A stretch of DNA of 37,258 bases from Acidaminobacter sp. JC074 (lineage in GTDB: Bacteria > Bacillota > Clostridia > Peptostreptococcales > Acidaminobacteraceae), in assembly GCF_022496765.1 (NCBI RefSeq), contig NZ_VANV01000039.1, positions 1 to 37,258 on the forward strand, read 5' to 3'. The position numbers and the translations under genes are program-made. Position 1 is the first letter of the stretch, and every line of letters starts with the position of its first letter. Below the pieces are notes generated by a model that worked only from the letters and a program-made list of their open reading frames with translations, was not told the origin of the DNA and searched no databases. This document shows positions 23,907 through 30,942 of this stretch, in pieces.

Positions 23907-24377
23907 CTAAATAATCTTAGCAGAATCAGCCTCAAACGCTCTATCTCCATAGAATACATAGGATAGCTTACTAATGGCAGATTTCTTCAAATTTCTTATC
24001 ATACGGTCTGTATAACTCATTTCATTGGCAACTTCTTGCCATCGATAGCCTTTTAGATACCCTAAAATGATGACTTGTCTTTCGTTCATGTCTAATGATC
24101 CTATTGCAGAATCTAACCTATTCAGCTTTGACTTTGCAACATCAAGTTTCGCCTTAAGTTCTTCAACATCATCAATATTCTTTAATGCTGTATTCTCTAC
24201 AAGCTTATTGATGTTCCCTGTTTTGATACCATCACCAGCGTAATCAATTGCTGTAACGCCATCATTCATGAATACTTCACCTAATTGTTTCTTTAACTCT
24301 TCTATATGTGCTAATAGAAGATTGTAGCACTTCAATGTACTGATAATACTCTCTCTATACTCTTTTTTTAACTTCAT
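23907..24377 (-). CDS. Late-gene activator, ArpU/sigma-region-4-like
   Basis: 156 residues. A coiled N-terminal region (LLAHIEELKKQLGEV; VEELKAKLDVAKSKLNRLDS) is followed by a helix-turn-helix of the sigma-70 region 4 type at residues 97-138 (MNERQVIILGYLKGYRWQEV, then RMIRNLKKSAISKLSY). This layout is that of ArpU/RinA-like regulators that switch on late genes of Gram-positive phages. GGGGG lies four bases before the ATG. Terminator-like hairpins flank the gene on both sides. Its position, last of the early region and before the packaging genes, fits the role. Confidence 0.82.
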   Translation of the reverse strand: MKLKKEYRESIISTLKCYNLLLAHIEELKKQLGEVFMNDGVTAIDYAGDGIKTGNINKLVENTALKNIDDVEELKAKLDVAKSKLNRLDSAIGSLDMNERQVIILGYLKGYRWQEVANEMSYTDRMIRNLKKSAISKLSYVFYGDRAFEADSAKII

Positions 24378-24397
24378 TTAACCCCCATAAACAAAAA

Positions 24398-24432
24398 CAG
24401 AGCACCAGTAAGCAATCGCTACTGGAGCTCTG
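24398..24432 (-). terminator. Hairpin terminator before the late activator gene
   Basis: Long stem beginning CAGAGC-CCAGTA and closing TACTGG-GCTCTG, with one internal U-U mismatch, followed on the minus strand by TTTTTG. It lies between the 61-residue zinc-ribbon gene and the activator. It may delay activator expression until antitermination or read-through occurs. Confidence 0.75.
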
Positions 24433-24441
24433 GGCTCTCTG

Positions 24442-24627
24442 TCATATTATTTTTGTGTATTCTCCGCACTTACACTTGATAACAACAGTTCCATTATCAA
24501 AATCGCATAATCGACTGTTGCAATTATCACACCTTACTTGCTGATCATCTCTAAATGCTTGTAGTGCTTCTAATATTTCTTCAACGGTAAATCCTGCATC
24601 AATTAGTTTATCAATTTCGTTCTTCAT
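24442..24627 (-). CDS. Small zinc-ribbon protein (Com-like)
   Basis: 61 residues. An N-terminal helix (DKLIDAGFTVEEILEALQAF) precedes CDNC-x16-CKC, a pattern (RCDNCNSRL ... IKCKCGEY) like the zinc finger of Mu Com and related small phage proteins. Com activates translation of a DNA modification gene in Mu, but no such gene is visible here, so the function cannot be transferred. It is the last gene before the terminator at 24398..24432. Confidence 0.65.
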   Translation of the reverse strand: MKNEIDKLIDAGFTVEEILEALQAFRDDQQVRCDNCNSRLCDFDNGTVVIKCKCGEYTKII

Positions 24628-24634
24628 TATCCTC

Positions 24635-24820
24635 CTAAATGAGCTCTAATCTTAGAAGTTCTACATCTTCAGAAATAACATACTCATCATTACACAGTCC
24701 TTCTCCAGTTAAATCTAAATGAGCTTCTAATGCAGCTATTTCAAATTCTTCTACATCCATCTCAGTTGCTAAACCAATAGCAAAGTTCATTTCATGGTTC
24801 CATAACACCTTATTATTCAA
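24635..24820 (-). CDS. Hypothetical small acidic protein
   Basis: 61 residues, strongly acidic (about 14 Asp/Glu), predicted mostly helical, with EMDVEEFEIAALEAHLDLTG in the middle. No family was recognised. It is seven bases from the downstream zinc-ribbon gene and twelve from the HNH gene, in a tight operon. Small acidic phage proteins of this kind can mimic DNA or bind host enzymes, but nothing specific is seen. Confidence 0.55.
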   Translation of the reverse strand: MNNKVLWNHEMNFAIGLATEMDVEEFEIAALEAHLDLTGEGLCNDEYVISEDVELLRLELI

Positions 24821-24832
24821 ACTAGCATCACC

Positions 24833-25603
24833 TCACTTCTTCTTTTTCATTTCACAAATCTTAATATTAATGTCAGCAATCAATACTCCGGTCTTGGTTA
24901 ATTCAGAATCCTTTTGAATTAAATTTCTCCTATTCAACTCAAGTAGCTGCCTTCTAGTTACTTTTATGAGATTGTTTATCTCAAAGTTTCTTTTATCACC
25001 ATCTCCAAATATTACTGCATTCCCCTTCTCTAATGGTCCATAATGTTCCTCCCACAAGAGAACATGTTTACCTCTCCAGCAGTTCTTTCCATCAGCATAC
25101 TTAACTTCAATATAGCCATCACCATTTGTTCTTTCTGTTCCTACTGGTAAGTAATTATGAGGTCTATGACCTCTCTTAAACTCCGTGGGAACTGAAACCC
25201 TCTCACCTTTCTTAAATCCATTGATGCATTTTCGGCCTTTCTTATACCTAGTATCTATGCCACTGGTTAACTTATGATTCTTGTAGTAATATCTAATCTG
25301 CTCATATGAGAAATCGGTATTAAACAATTCATTTAGTTTTTTAGCCATCTCCTTAGGTCCTACACCTTTATGATTATGAAGCATGTACTCTCTAACTTCT
25401 TCTGAGTAAATAGATTGTCTATGTTTAAATGGTCTACCATAATTTACTTCACCTCTTAGGCCATAGTAACCCTTGTATGACTTAATCTGTTTACCAGTAA
25501 GGCTAGTTCCAAACTTTTTATTTACAAGGTCAGCTAGTTCCTGGTTCATTAATCCTTTCGCATTCTGGAATATAAACTCTTTCATCTCAGGTGAATACTT
25601 CAT
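24833..25603 (-). CDS. HNH homing-type endonuclease with repeated DNA-binding domain
   Basis: 256 residues. Residues 1-55 and about 66-115 are two related helix-turn-helix-like repeats (SPEMKEFIFQNAKGLMNQEL and SEEVREYMLHNHKGVGPKEM), followed by a basic linker (RYKKGRKCINGFKKGERVSV) and an HNH nuclease (KHVLLWEEHYGPLEKGNAVI, GDGDKRNFEINNLIKVTR). This is the layout of a free-standing phage homing endonuclease. It abuts the upstream gene by one base, as if inserted cleanly. It may promote its own spread between related phages. Confidence 0.85.
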   Translation of the reverse strand: MKYSPEMKEFIFQNAKGLMNQELADLVNKKFGTSLTGKQIKSYKGYYGLRGEVNYGRPFKHRQSIYSEEVREYMLHNHKGVGPKEMAKKLNELFNTDFSYEQIRYYYKNHKLTSGIDTRYKKGRKCINGFKKGERVSVPTEFKRGHRPHNYLPVGTERTNGDGYIEVKYADGKNCWRGKHVLLWEEHYGPLEKGNAVIFGDGDKRNFEINNLIKVTRRQLLELNRRNLIQKDSELTKTGVLIADINIKICEMKKKK

Positions 25604-25831
25604 CTATCCCTCCAACATTTTCATTTCAGGATTATGCTCATAGGATCCATCTTTAAACTTCTTTGCAGATAAAACTAATGATCCATTATCAATAATCTTT
25701 GTTGCAATCATTGTGACTGCTTTACTTCTTTCGATTTCCTCTTTGAGGTCATCGCCTTTAATATCCTCATCGCTAAGTCTCTCCAACTGAGCAAATAAGT
25801 GATTGTTTAAATCTCCTAATGTACTCTTCAT
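25604..25831 (-). CDS. Conserved small phage protein, helical
   Basis: 75 residues. The start TLGDLNNHLFAQLERLSDED is a recurrent motif of a small protein family found near ssb and replication genes in many Bacillota phages; the middle (ERSKAVTMIATKIIDNGSLV) is also typical. The biochemical role is not known. It is one base from the HNH gene and three from the next gene upstream, inside the early operon. Confidence 0.75.
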   Translation of the reverse strand: MKSTLGDLNNHLFAQLERLSDEDIKGDDLKEEIERSKAVTMIATKIIDNGSLVLSAKKFKDGSYEHNPEMKMLEG

Positions 25832-25834
25832 AAC

Positions 25835-26158
25835 TTACCTCACAAATCTAATCGTTATAGCTTCTAATGCTAGAAACGTACTTGCTTTATCCAAATATAC
25901 AAACGACTCATATGTTGAATTTTTTTGAGAACCATTGTATAAATTGAAAGCTAACTTCAAAAGTCCTCTTGATCCAGAAGTCATCCAAGCTTTCTTAAAT
26001 ACATTAAGCTTGATAGTGTGATCATCGAAGTTGTAAATATCATCTACATGCTTATATAACTCAGCATTACCTGCAATGATATGAAAGAGTGCCTTTCTTT
26101 CAACATCACTTTTTCTCATGTTATCTCTTTCAACTAGCTCTTTATATCTACTTTTCAT
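25835..26158 (-). CDS. Hypothetical phage protein, DUF6075-like
   Basis: 107 residues. The segments VERKALFHIIAGNAELYKHV, FDDHTIKLNVFKKAWMTSGS and RGLLKLAFNLYNG resemble a small phage family (DUF6075-like) whose members end with an SxxLLxLAFNLYNG pattern. Function is unknown. The gene is placed between ssb and the small LGDLNNHLF-type gene, as in other low-GC phages. Confidence 0.6.
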   Translation of the reverse strand: MKSRYKELVERDNMRKSDVERKALFHIIAGNAELYKHVDDIYNFDDHTIKLNVFKKAWMTSGSRGLLKLAFNLYNGSQKNSTYESFVYLDKASTFLALEAITIRFVR

Positions 26159-26167
26159 CGTTACCTC

Positions 26168-26623
26168 CTAAAATGGTATATCATCATCACCAGGTATAGC
26201 TTGGAATCCAGCCATATCTTGTTGATAAGACTGCTGATTGTAACTATGTTGCTGTGATGGCTGTTGATATCCCTGTGTATTATGTTGATTATTCTGAGAA
26301 TTTCTGTTGGCCCATTCAATGAACTCAACTCTTGATGCTATAACTTCCATGCCATAGTGTTTCACACCATTTTTATCCTCATAGTTATTATTCTGCATTC
26401 TTCCTGTTACAGCTGTCATTAAGCCTTTTCTTAAATAATTAGCAGAGTTTTCAGCAGTCTTACTAAAGCATTTTATATTTATAAAGTCAGCATCTGGTTG
26501 ACCTTCTTTTTTAAACTCTCGATTAACTGCTAAAGCAAATCTACATACTGCTGTACCAGTAGAAGCTATATATCTTAATTCAGGATTCCTGGTTAGTCTG
26601 CCAATTAAAACTACTTGATTCAT
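26168..26623 (-). CDS. ssb: Single-stranded DNA-binding protein
   Basis: 151 residues. Residues 1-105 form the OB fold (MNQVVLIGRLTRNPELRYIA, CRFALAVNREFKKEG, DFINIKCFSKTAENSANYL, GRMQNNNYEDKNGVKHYGME), followed by a Gln/Asn/Ser-rich linker and the acidic tail DDDIPF, which recruits replication and repair enzymes in bacterial SSBs. It protects single-stranded DNA during phage replication and recombination. The start codon overlaps the stop of the previous gene. Confidence 0.97.
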   Translation of the reverse strand: MNQVVLIGRLTRNPELRYIASTGTAVCRFALAVNREFKKEGQPDADFINIKCFSKTAENSANYLRKGLMTAVTGRMQNNNYEDKNGVKHYGMEVIASRVEFIEWANRNSQNNQHNTQGYQQPSQQHSYNQQSYQQDMAGFQAIPGDDDIPF

Positions 26624-27324
26624 TAATCCGCCTTTCTTTTCATATCATTGATTAATGTCTTTAACTCACAGATTTCATCTTCTTTATTTTGAAGAATCAC
26701 TCTTAAGCGATTACTCTCATAAACATACTTGTTTAAGCATTCCTCAATGTTTTCAATCTTCTTGATAACCATATATGACATATAGCCCTTCTTGTCTCTA
26801 CGTTCATAGTTACTAATGCTATTGATTTCAAATAACTTGGAGATCTCTTCAATAAATGGATCCAGTTCTTCAAGTCTTTCAACACCAACTCTAAGCGAGT
26901 ATTTATTATCACTAAAAACCCTAGCGTATAAGCCTTCGTAATGATCTCTTTCAAAATCCAATATACTTATGTCAAAGACCTTTGCTTCATAATTTCCATT
27001 ACGACCTTTAAATGTTTCGAGCCTATACTCCAAGTCAATAGCACCTACATCCATCAATGCATTAAACTGATATGTACTGAATCTATAGTATTTAGCGACT
27101 TCCCATACTGGAATCATTACATACTCATGAAACTCCTGGTAAAACTCATCTCCAAAACCTGCATCAAATAACTCACTAATCATCTTATGCTTTGCTAATC
27201 TCTTGGGTAAATCCAACCCTTTATCTATGCAAAATCCATGTATAGTATCTTTTGAAATTACTGTATCAGAGCCTTTATTTTTAGAAAGCTCATCTCGAAC
27301 CCAATCCATTTGATATTGATTCAT
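26623..27324 (-). CDS. Hypothetical early protein with C-terminal coiled coil
   Basis: 233 residues. The N-terminus (DTVISKDTIHGFCIDKGLDL, then PKRLAKHKMISELFDAGFGD) looks like a small helical SAP-like or DNA-binding module seen in other phage early proteins. A central region includes VWEVAKYYRFSTYQFNALMD, and the last 40 residues form a coiled coil (RVILQNKEDEICELKTLIND). No enzymatic motif is visible. It overlaps both ssb and the NUMOD4 gene, so it is tied to the replication block. It could be a regulator or recombination accessory factor. Confidence 0.65.
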   Translation of the reverse strand: MNQYQMDWVRDELSKNKGSDTVISKDTIHGFCIDKGLDLPKRLAKHKMISELFDAGFGDEFYQEFHEYVMIPVWEVAKYYRFSTYQFNALMDVGAIDLEYRLETFKGRNGNYEAKVFDISILDFERDHYEGLYARVFSDNKYSLRVGVERLEELDPFIEEISKLFEINSISNYERRDKKGYMSYMVIKKIENIEECLNKYVYESNRLRVILQNKEDEICELKTLINDMKRKAD

Positions 27325-27713
27325 GATTCCTCCGTTTCTTTATACTCCCTTTGCAACTGCTCAAATCTCTTTGAAGTTCTACGCATTGCAATAGATAATG
27401 TTATTTGTAAACTACCATGATTATCACGCCTATACTTCATTATTTGGCCAGTATAAAAGCAATTTTGACCTCTTTTGTTAACATATTTTCTATCTAGAGA
27501 TCTAACGATTCCTTGCGAATTATGCTGATAATAACCTTCAAAGCCTTTAATGTCTTTGAAGTCATCTTTTACTATCCACTCCAAGTCCTCCTCATCTAGT
27601 TCACCATCTGCTACTTTTTCATGAATAGTCTCAAAGCTAGGTAAGTAGCCTTTTTCTTCTGTGTAGGCTTTTATAAAGTTAATCACAGCTTTTTCTTTTT
27701 TAGTCAATTTCAT
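27321..27713 (-). CDS. NUMOD4-type protein with an N-terminal winged-helix-like segment
   Basis: 130 residues. Residues 1-35 (KKEKAVINFIKAYTEEKGYL followed by PSFETI) resemble the first helices of the LexA DNA-binding domain in the neighbouring gene. Residues 50-100 carry the NUMOD4 pattern of homing endonucleases (FKDIKGFEGYYQHNSQGIVR, SLDRK). The HNH nuclease that normally follows NUMOD4 is missing. It may be a remnant of a homing endonuclease fused to a duplicated HTH, or a DNA-binding regulator that adopted NUMOD4. It overlaps the next gene by four bases. Confidence 0.65.
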   Translation of the reverse strand: MKLTKKEKAVINFIKAYTEEKGYLPSFETIHEKVADGELDEEDLEWIVKDDFKDIKGFEGYYQHNSQGIVRSLDRKYVNKRGQNCFYTGQIMKYRRDNHGSLQITLSIAMRRTSKRFEQLQREYKETEES

Positions 27714-27720
27714 TTCCTGA

Positions 27721-27945
27721 TCACCTCTTTACTGACAAAACCTTAATAGCTCTTGGCTTTGAAGAGTCTCTCTTGATATAACCTTTCTTCTCTAATCTAC
27801 TCAGATGGCCAAAGACTGTTGAAGAGGACTTAAGTCCTACACACTTTCCAATCTCCCTTACTGATGGTGGATAACCATTTAACTGAGTATATTCAGTGAT
27901 TACATCCAGTATTTTCTGTTGTTTATCTGTTATTGATTTGCTCAT
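27721..27945 (-). CDS. LexA-like DNA-binding domain protein without peptidase
   Basis: 74 residues from the ATG at 27945, which has AAGGG five bases upstream. Almost the whole protein is the LexA N-terminal winged helix (TDKQQKILDVITEYTQLNGY, PPSVREIGKCVGLKSSSTVF, GHLSRLEKKGYIKRD). The self-cleavage domain of LexA is absent, so it cannot be inactivated by RecA-stimulated cleavage. It could occupy or compete at host SOS boxes or act on phage promoters. A LexA-box-like palindrome is present at 34507..34518. Confidence 0.88.
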   Translation of the reverse strand: MSKSITDKQQKILDVITEYTQLNGYPPSVREIGKCVGLKSSSTVFGHLSRLEKKGYIKRDSSKPRAIKVLSVKR

Positions 27946-27962
27946 ATACACCCTTAATCTAT

Positions 27963-28334
27963 TTAGTTTTCAAGTTGACTTAGCCTTAAATCACAGATTT
28001 TGATAAAATCATTAGTCTTGGCTATGGCAACTTCTCGAGTCCTTTTCAGCTCTCTAATAATCTCCGGACTCTCATATTGCGTTAGTTCATCTTTCATCGA
28101 CTCTAAGTCATGATCAGAGAAGATACTGTCAACTCTTATGACTTCACTTACACCTACAAATGTTGGTACATCCTTTAGGGATCCATAAAACTCACCTTTA
28201 TGTGTTATAAAAGCTCTTTTACAGTTTGCCAAGGCCAGCATCGACAACTTGTAATCAATCATGCCTTTAACAAATTCAGATCTAAGAACCCATTGTGGAT
28301 TTCTCTGCAACCAATTCAATAATTGTCGATTCAT
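27963..28334 (-). CDS. Hypothetical early phage protein
   Basis: 123 residues, mostly helical; no family recognised. The start NRQLLNWLQRNPQWVLRSEF is followed by a beta segment (AFITHKGEFYGSLKDVPTFV) and a helical C-terminus. It directly follows the DnaD-like replication gene by seven bases and could be a replication accessory factor. A phage helicase loader or helicase is not otherwise seen, but this protein is too short and lacks a Walker motif for that. Confidence 0.6.
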   Translation of the reverse strand: MNRQLLNWLQRNPQWVLRSEFVKGMIDYKLSMLALANCKRAFITHKGEFYGSLKDVPTFVGVSEVIRVDSIFSDHDLESMKDELTQYESPEIIRELKRTREVAIAKTNDFIKICDLRLSQLEN

Positions 28335-28341
28335 ACTTACC

Positions 28342-29292
28342 TCACTTTCTTATCCCTAATTTACGTTCCAGTTCATCATTGGACAACTTATCTCTTTGAT
28401 CAAAATTATGAAACTTATTCTTAGCTTTCATATCGACAACCTTTGACTCACTACCTTTTTGCTTAGCAGCTTCAAAATTTCTTTGATCAGCATTCACTGC
28501 ATCCATGGTCAACAAATTTTTATTTAACCAGTTTCTCAAAATACCATTGATGTATTTGATATTTCCAGCTCCATTTTCTACAGCAGTTTTTAAAGCATGT
28601 AAAATTACTTCGCTTGGAAAATGGTCTAACCATGATTTTAATTCTTCACCTTCATACGGTGTAATCGGTCTAATATTTTTTGAGTAAAAACTAATCAACT
28701 TTTTAAAATCATCATCCCTTGTTATTGTTGTTATATTATTAGAACAATAATAATGTTTATTTATGTCGGTAATGGTTACCGCAGTTTTTTTGTTTTCACT
28801 CGATTCTGCGGTAACTGTTACCGCAGTTTGCGAATCTGGGGAAATTATTACCGCAGATTTTACCGCAGTTTCTGAAACTGGGGAATCTATTACCGCAGTT
28901 TTGTCCTCATTTTCTAATTCTGCGGTAACTATTACCGCAGTTTTGCTCTCGTTTTCTGATTCTGCGGTAACCATTACCGCAGTTTGGTCTAAATCTTGGT
29001 TCAAAATACTCTCTAAACTGATCATTCTATAGAGTCCAGAATGCTTTTTTCTCTGCTGAGATTGATATAAAATAATGCCTTTTTCTATCAAAATTCCTCT
29101 AAGATTTCTAACAGTTTTATCACTCACGCAAAGCTCATCTGCAAGCCTAGAATTCGAAACTTTGAACCATTCAATCCAGCCACAAGTATTATTAATGTGC
29201 ATCAACAAATACCATAATGCCTGGACATTTGCTGCTAAAGGATCCTTTGTTAAATACTTTCTAAATCCATTAATTTCATTTATGTAGTTCAT
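28342..29292 (-). CDS. Replication initiation protein, DnaD-like, with internal origin repeats
   Basis: About 316 residues from the ATG at 29292 (GGGGTG precedes it; an upstream in-frame GTG lies inside that site). Residues 1-95 are a winged-helix domain (LWYLLMHINNTCGWIEWFKV, SNSRLADELCVSDKTVRNLR). Residues about 105-180 are low-complexity Thr/Ala/Val/Glu repeats (TAVIVTAELENEDKTAVI) encoded by the iterons at 28764..28982. Residues about 195-265 resemble DnaD/DnaB_2 (FYSKNIRPITPYEGEELKSW, GNIKYINGILRNWLNK). It probably binds the origin in its own gene and recruits host helicase loading proteins. Confidence 0.88.
   Translation of the reverse strand: MNYINEINGFRKYLTKDPLAANVQALWYLLMHINNTCGWIEWFKVSNSRLADELCVSDKTVRNLRGILIEKGIILYQSQQRKKHSGLYRMISLESILNQDLDQTAVMVTAESENESKTAVIVTAELENEDKTAVIDSPVSETAVKSAVIISPDSQTAVTVTAESSENKKTAVTITDINKHYYCSNNITTITRDDDFKKLISFYSKNIRPITPYEGEELKSWLDHFPSEVILHALKTAVENGAGNIKYINGILRNWLNKNLLTMDAVNADQRNFEAAKQKGSESKVVDMKAKNKFHNFDQRDKLSNDELERKLGIRK
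28764..28982. repeat. Iterons inside the replication gene: probable origin of replication
   Basis: Six 21-bp units with dyad symmetry, consensus CTGCGGTAA-n3-TTACCGCAG, begin at 28764, 28806, 28836, 28878, 28920 and 28962, plus an extra half-site TTACCGCAG at 28860..28868. Units at 28806, 28920 and 28962 are perfect palindromes outside the centre; 28836 and 28878 have a changed left half (CTGGGGAA) and 28764 a partial one. The spacing is mostly 42 bp (four helical turns), with one 30-bp step. Initiator-binding iterons inside the initiator gene are known from lambda and many Gram-positive phages. Confidence 0.85.
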
Positions 29293-29310
29293 TTGCACCC
29301 CATTAAAATT

Positions 29311-29331
29311 GGCAGGAGCTAAGCTCCCACC
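29311..29331 (-). terminator. Hairpin before the replication gene
   Basis: Nine-base-pair stem GGTGGGAGC / GCTCCTGCC (two wobble pairs) with a TTA loop, followed on the minus strand by AATTTTAATGG. The U-tract is poor, so this may be a weak attenuator or an mRNA structure near the ribosome binding site of the replication gene. Confidence 0.45.
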
Positions 29332-29456
29332 TATATGAAAGGAGTTGTCAAGACATACGTAATTAATGCTACTAATGTTGCTATTACTACCTTAACGAAT
29401 AAACGCCTCTCTTTTTCTTTGTATCCAACAATCTGAATAAGATTAGGATTCTCCAT
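29331..29456 (-). CDS. Small single-pass membrane protein
   Basis: 41 residues, with a very strong ribosome binding site (AAGGAGGTAAC) directly before the ATG. The first 20 residues are charged (ENPNLIQIVGYKEKERRLFV) and the last 20 form a hydrophobic helix (VVIATLVALITYVL). It lies upstream of the replication gene. Function unknown; such proteins may tether replication to the membrane or inhibit host functions. It is supported by its start signal and composition, not by a known family. Confidence 0.6.
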   Translation of the reverse strand: MENPNLIQIVGYKEKERRLFVKVVIATLVALITYVLTTPFI

Positions 29457-29527
29457 GTTACCTCCTTGATATGGCCACCATACTCTGATATAATGGCTTT
29501 AATGAAATTGACTCTTTTGCCGCCAAG

Positions 29528-29779
29528 CTAGGGTCTTTTTTTACTATCCAAACAAATTGAAAGAATCTCAATTGCTTCATTAACTTCTACAAGAATTTCT
29601 TTTGATTCTTTAATGATATCCTCATTATCATCAATACATTCCTTTATAAACTTCACTTCTAGTTCATCTTTACACTCAGTAACAATCTGCTCTAATACCG
29701 AATTTTCAATGATTTTATCAGCAATCGCATCTTTTAAATCAATCTTGCTAAGTTCTAGTTGCTCAATAACTCGTGTCAT
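29528..29779 (-). CDS. Small acidic coiled-coil protein, hypothetical
   Basis: 83 residues, almost entirely helical and acidic (IEQLELSKIDLKDAIADKII; EDIIKESKEILVEVNEAIEI), with no recognised motif. It follows the excisionase-like gene by ten bases. A leucine/isoleucine heptad-like pattern suggests coiled-coil dimerisation. Confidence 0.6.
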   Translation of the reverse strand: MTRVIEQLELSKIDLKDAIADKIIENSVLEQIVTECKDELEVKFIKECIDDNEDIIKESKEILVEVNEAIEILSICLDSKKRP

Positions 29780-29789
29780 TTTTCATCTC

Positions 29790-30080
29790 CTACTCTATAT
29801 AATCCACATCTGATGGAATATCATAAAACGTTCTATACGAATCTTCTTCCATCTTATCCATCCAGTCATCTAATGACTTTGTTCTAAACAACACTCTTCC
29901 ACCTCTTCTAACTCTAATACATGGTAAAACGCCTTGTAAGTAGTAAGATCTCAGTGTCGGAATTGATATTCCTAAATAAGCTGCAGCTTCTTCCACTGTA
30001 ATCGTAGAAACTCTATGTCTACTCATAATCTCAGCTTTGGTAGGAATCTTTCTGACTTTCTCTGCTATTGCTGCTTCCAT
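29790..30080 (-). CDS. Excisionase-family DNA-binding protein
   Basis: 96 residues. A MerR-like winged helix of the excisionase (HTH_17) family occupies residues 26-75: TITVEEAAAYLGISIPTLRS, then YYLQGVLPCIRVRRGGRVLF and RTKSLDDWM. Such proteins serve either as Xis, directing integrase towards excision, or as early transcription regulators. It is far from the integrase gene but in the early lytic operon, so expression on induction fits an Xis role. Confidence 0.82.
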   Translation of the reverse strand: MEAAIAEKVRKIPTKAEIMSRHRVSTITVEEAAAYLGISIPTLRSYYLQGVLPCIRVRRGGRVLFRTKSLDDWMDKMEEDSYRTFYDIPSDVDYIE

Positions 30081-30088
30081 AGCTCCTC

Positions 30089-30604
30089 CTAAATAATGTA
30101 CTTCTTTTTCTTTAACTTCATAACCATTCTCTTTTCTATTCGACTGATATCAAGATTAAATATCTCGGCCATCCGAATAAAGTGAAGCTGTACTGCTGGT
30201 ATGATATCAGCAATCTGTTCTTCAAAGGCCATTACTTCTTCGCGCTCAACTTCTGTAAGATCATCAAGAGTATTCCTATTTCGAATAATCTTCTTTAACT
30301 TCATACTAGCTTCAATCATTTCGCCAGCTTCCTCAACTAATGAATCTAATATCACTGCTGGATCATCATTAACATTATTAAGAATCGGTATACATAGTAT
30401 CTGGTCCTTTTCAGTACAAGATATTGCATGTCTTAGTCTTGGTGACTTAAGCACTCTTGAGATCTTTACAGCAATATCTATTGGTATATCCTCACCATTC
30501 TCATATGCTGATATCCTACATTGAGCCACATTAACTTCATTGGCTAATGTTCTTTGAGTCATACCAGCTTCAAGTCTTGTCTGCTTCAATATGTCTTGTA
30601 TCAA
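30089..30604 (-). CDS. XRE-family regulator with C-terminal helical domain
   Basis: 171 residues. Residues 5-60 are a helix-turn-helix of the XRE/HTH_3 type (LEAGMTQRTLANEVNVAQCR, ISAYENGEDIPI). The C-terminal part (residues 80-165) is helical with VILDSLVEEAGEMIEASMKL and EEVMAFEEQIADIIPAVQLH, which recalls MazG-like all-alpha proteins, though the catalytic acidic set is incomplete by eye. It is probably a phage regulator acting early after induction. It lies nine bases upstream of the excisionase-like gene. Confidence 0.8.
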   Translation of the reverse strand: MIQDILKQTRLEAGMTQRTLANEVNVAQCRISAYENGEDIPIDIAVKISRVLKSPRLRHAISCTEKDQILCIPILNNVNDDPAVILDSLVEEAGEMIEASMKLKKIIRNRNTLDDLTEVEREEVMAFEEQIADIIPAVQLHFIRMAEIFNLDISRIEKRMVMKLKKKKYII

Positions 30605-30633
30605 TCTATTCCTCCTTTGGTATAAATGATAAT

Positions 30634-30882
30634 TTATATTCTCTCTAGTGCTGCTCTTGAAGTAAAAATTTTTCCAATATCAGCATAATTAAGATCCAAA
30701 ATAACTTTTAAGAACCACACCTCAACTGTGGTAAAAAAAGACTTCCCATTTTCCTTGTTTGAGTAATCAGATACTGAAATAAGTAACAAATTTGCTACTG
30801 TACATTGTGTTAGATTAGAGGCTAACCGTTTCTGTTTAAGATATTCAATATCTATTACTTTTAACATGTCATAGTCACTCAT
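30634..30882 (-). CDS. Small XRE-like regulator
   Basis: 82 residues. The stretch YLKQKRLASNLTQCTVANLL followed by SVSDYSNKENGKSFFTTVEV has the spacing of an XRE helix-turn-helix and is distantly similar to the Cro-like neighbour (SKAQIMDIF and YADIGKIF near the ends of the two proteins). It may be a duplicated and diverged Cro. Two operator-like sequences (30943..30981) lie just upstream of its start. Confidence 0.7.
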   Translation of the reverse strand: MSDYDMLKVIDIEYLKQKRLASNLTQCTVANLLLISVSDYSNKENGKSFFTTVEVWFLKVILDLNYADIGKIFTSRAALERI

Positions 30883-30942
30883 TTAATAAACCCTCTCTTT
30901 AATATTCTGTTTTCAAATAAATACTACATTGATTATTAAGGC

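Noticed and set aside
28763..29032. Repeats in the replication gene viewed as a possible CRISPR array.
   Set aside because: Units are palindromic 21-bp sites at 42- or 30-bp steps with short degenerate spacers that remain in an open reading frame; there is no leader and there are no cas genes.
29458..29526. A 22-codon frame (TTG start) between the acidic coiled-coil gene and the small membrane protein gene.
   Set aside because: No ribosome binding site and no ATG; its stop simply overlaps the strong ribosome binding site of the next gene. It could be a coupled leader peptide but evidence is too weak.
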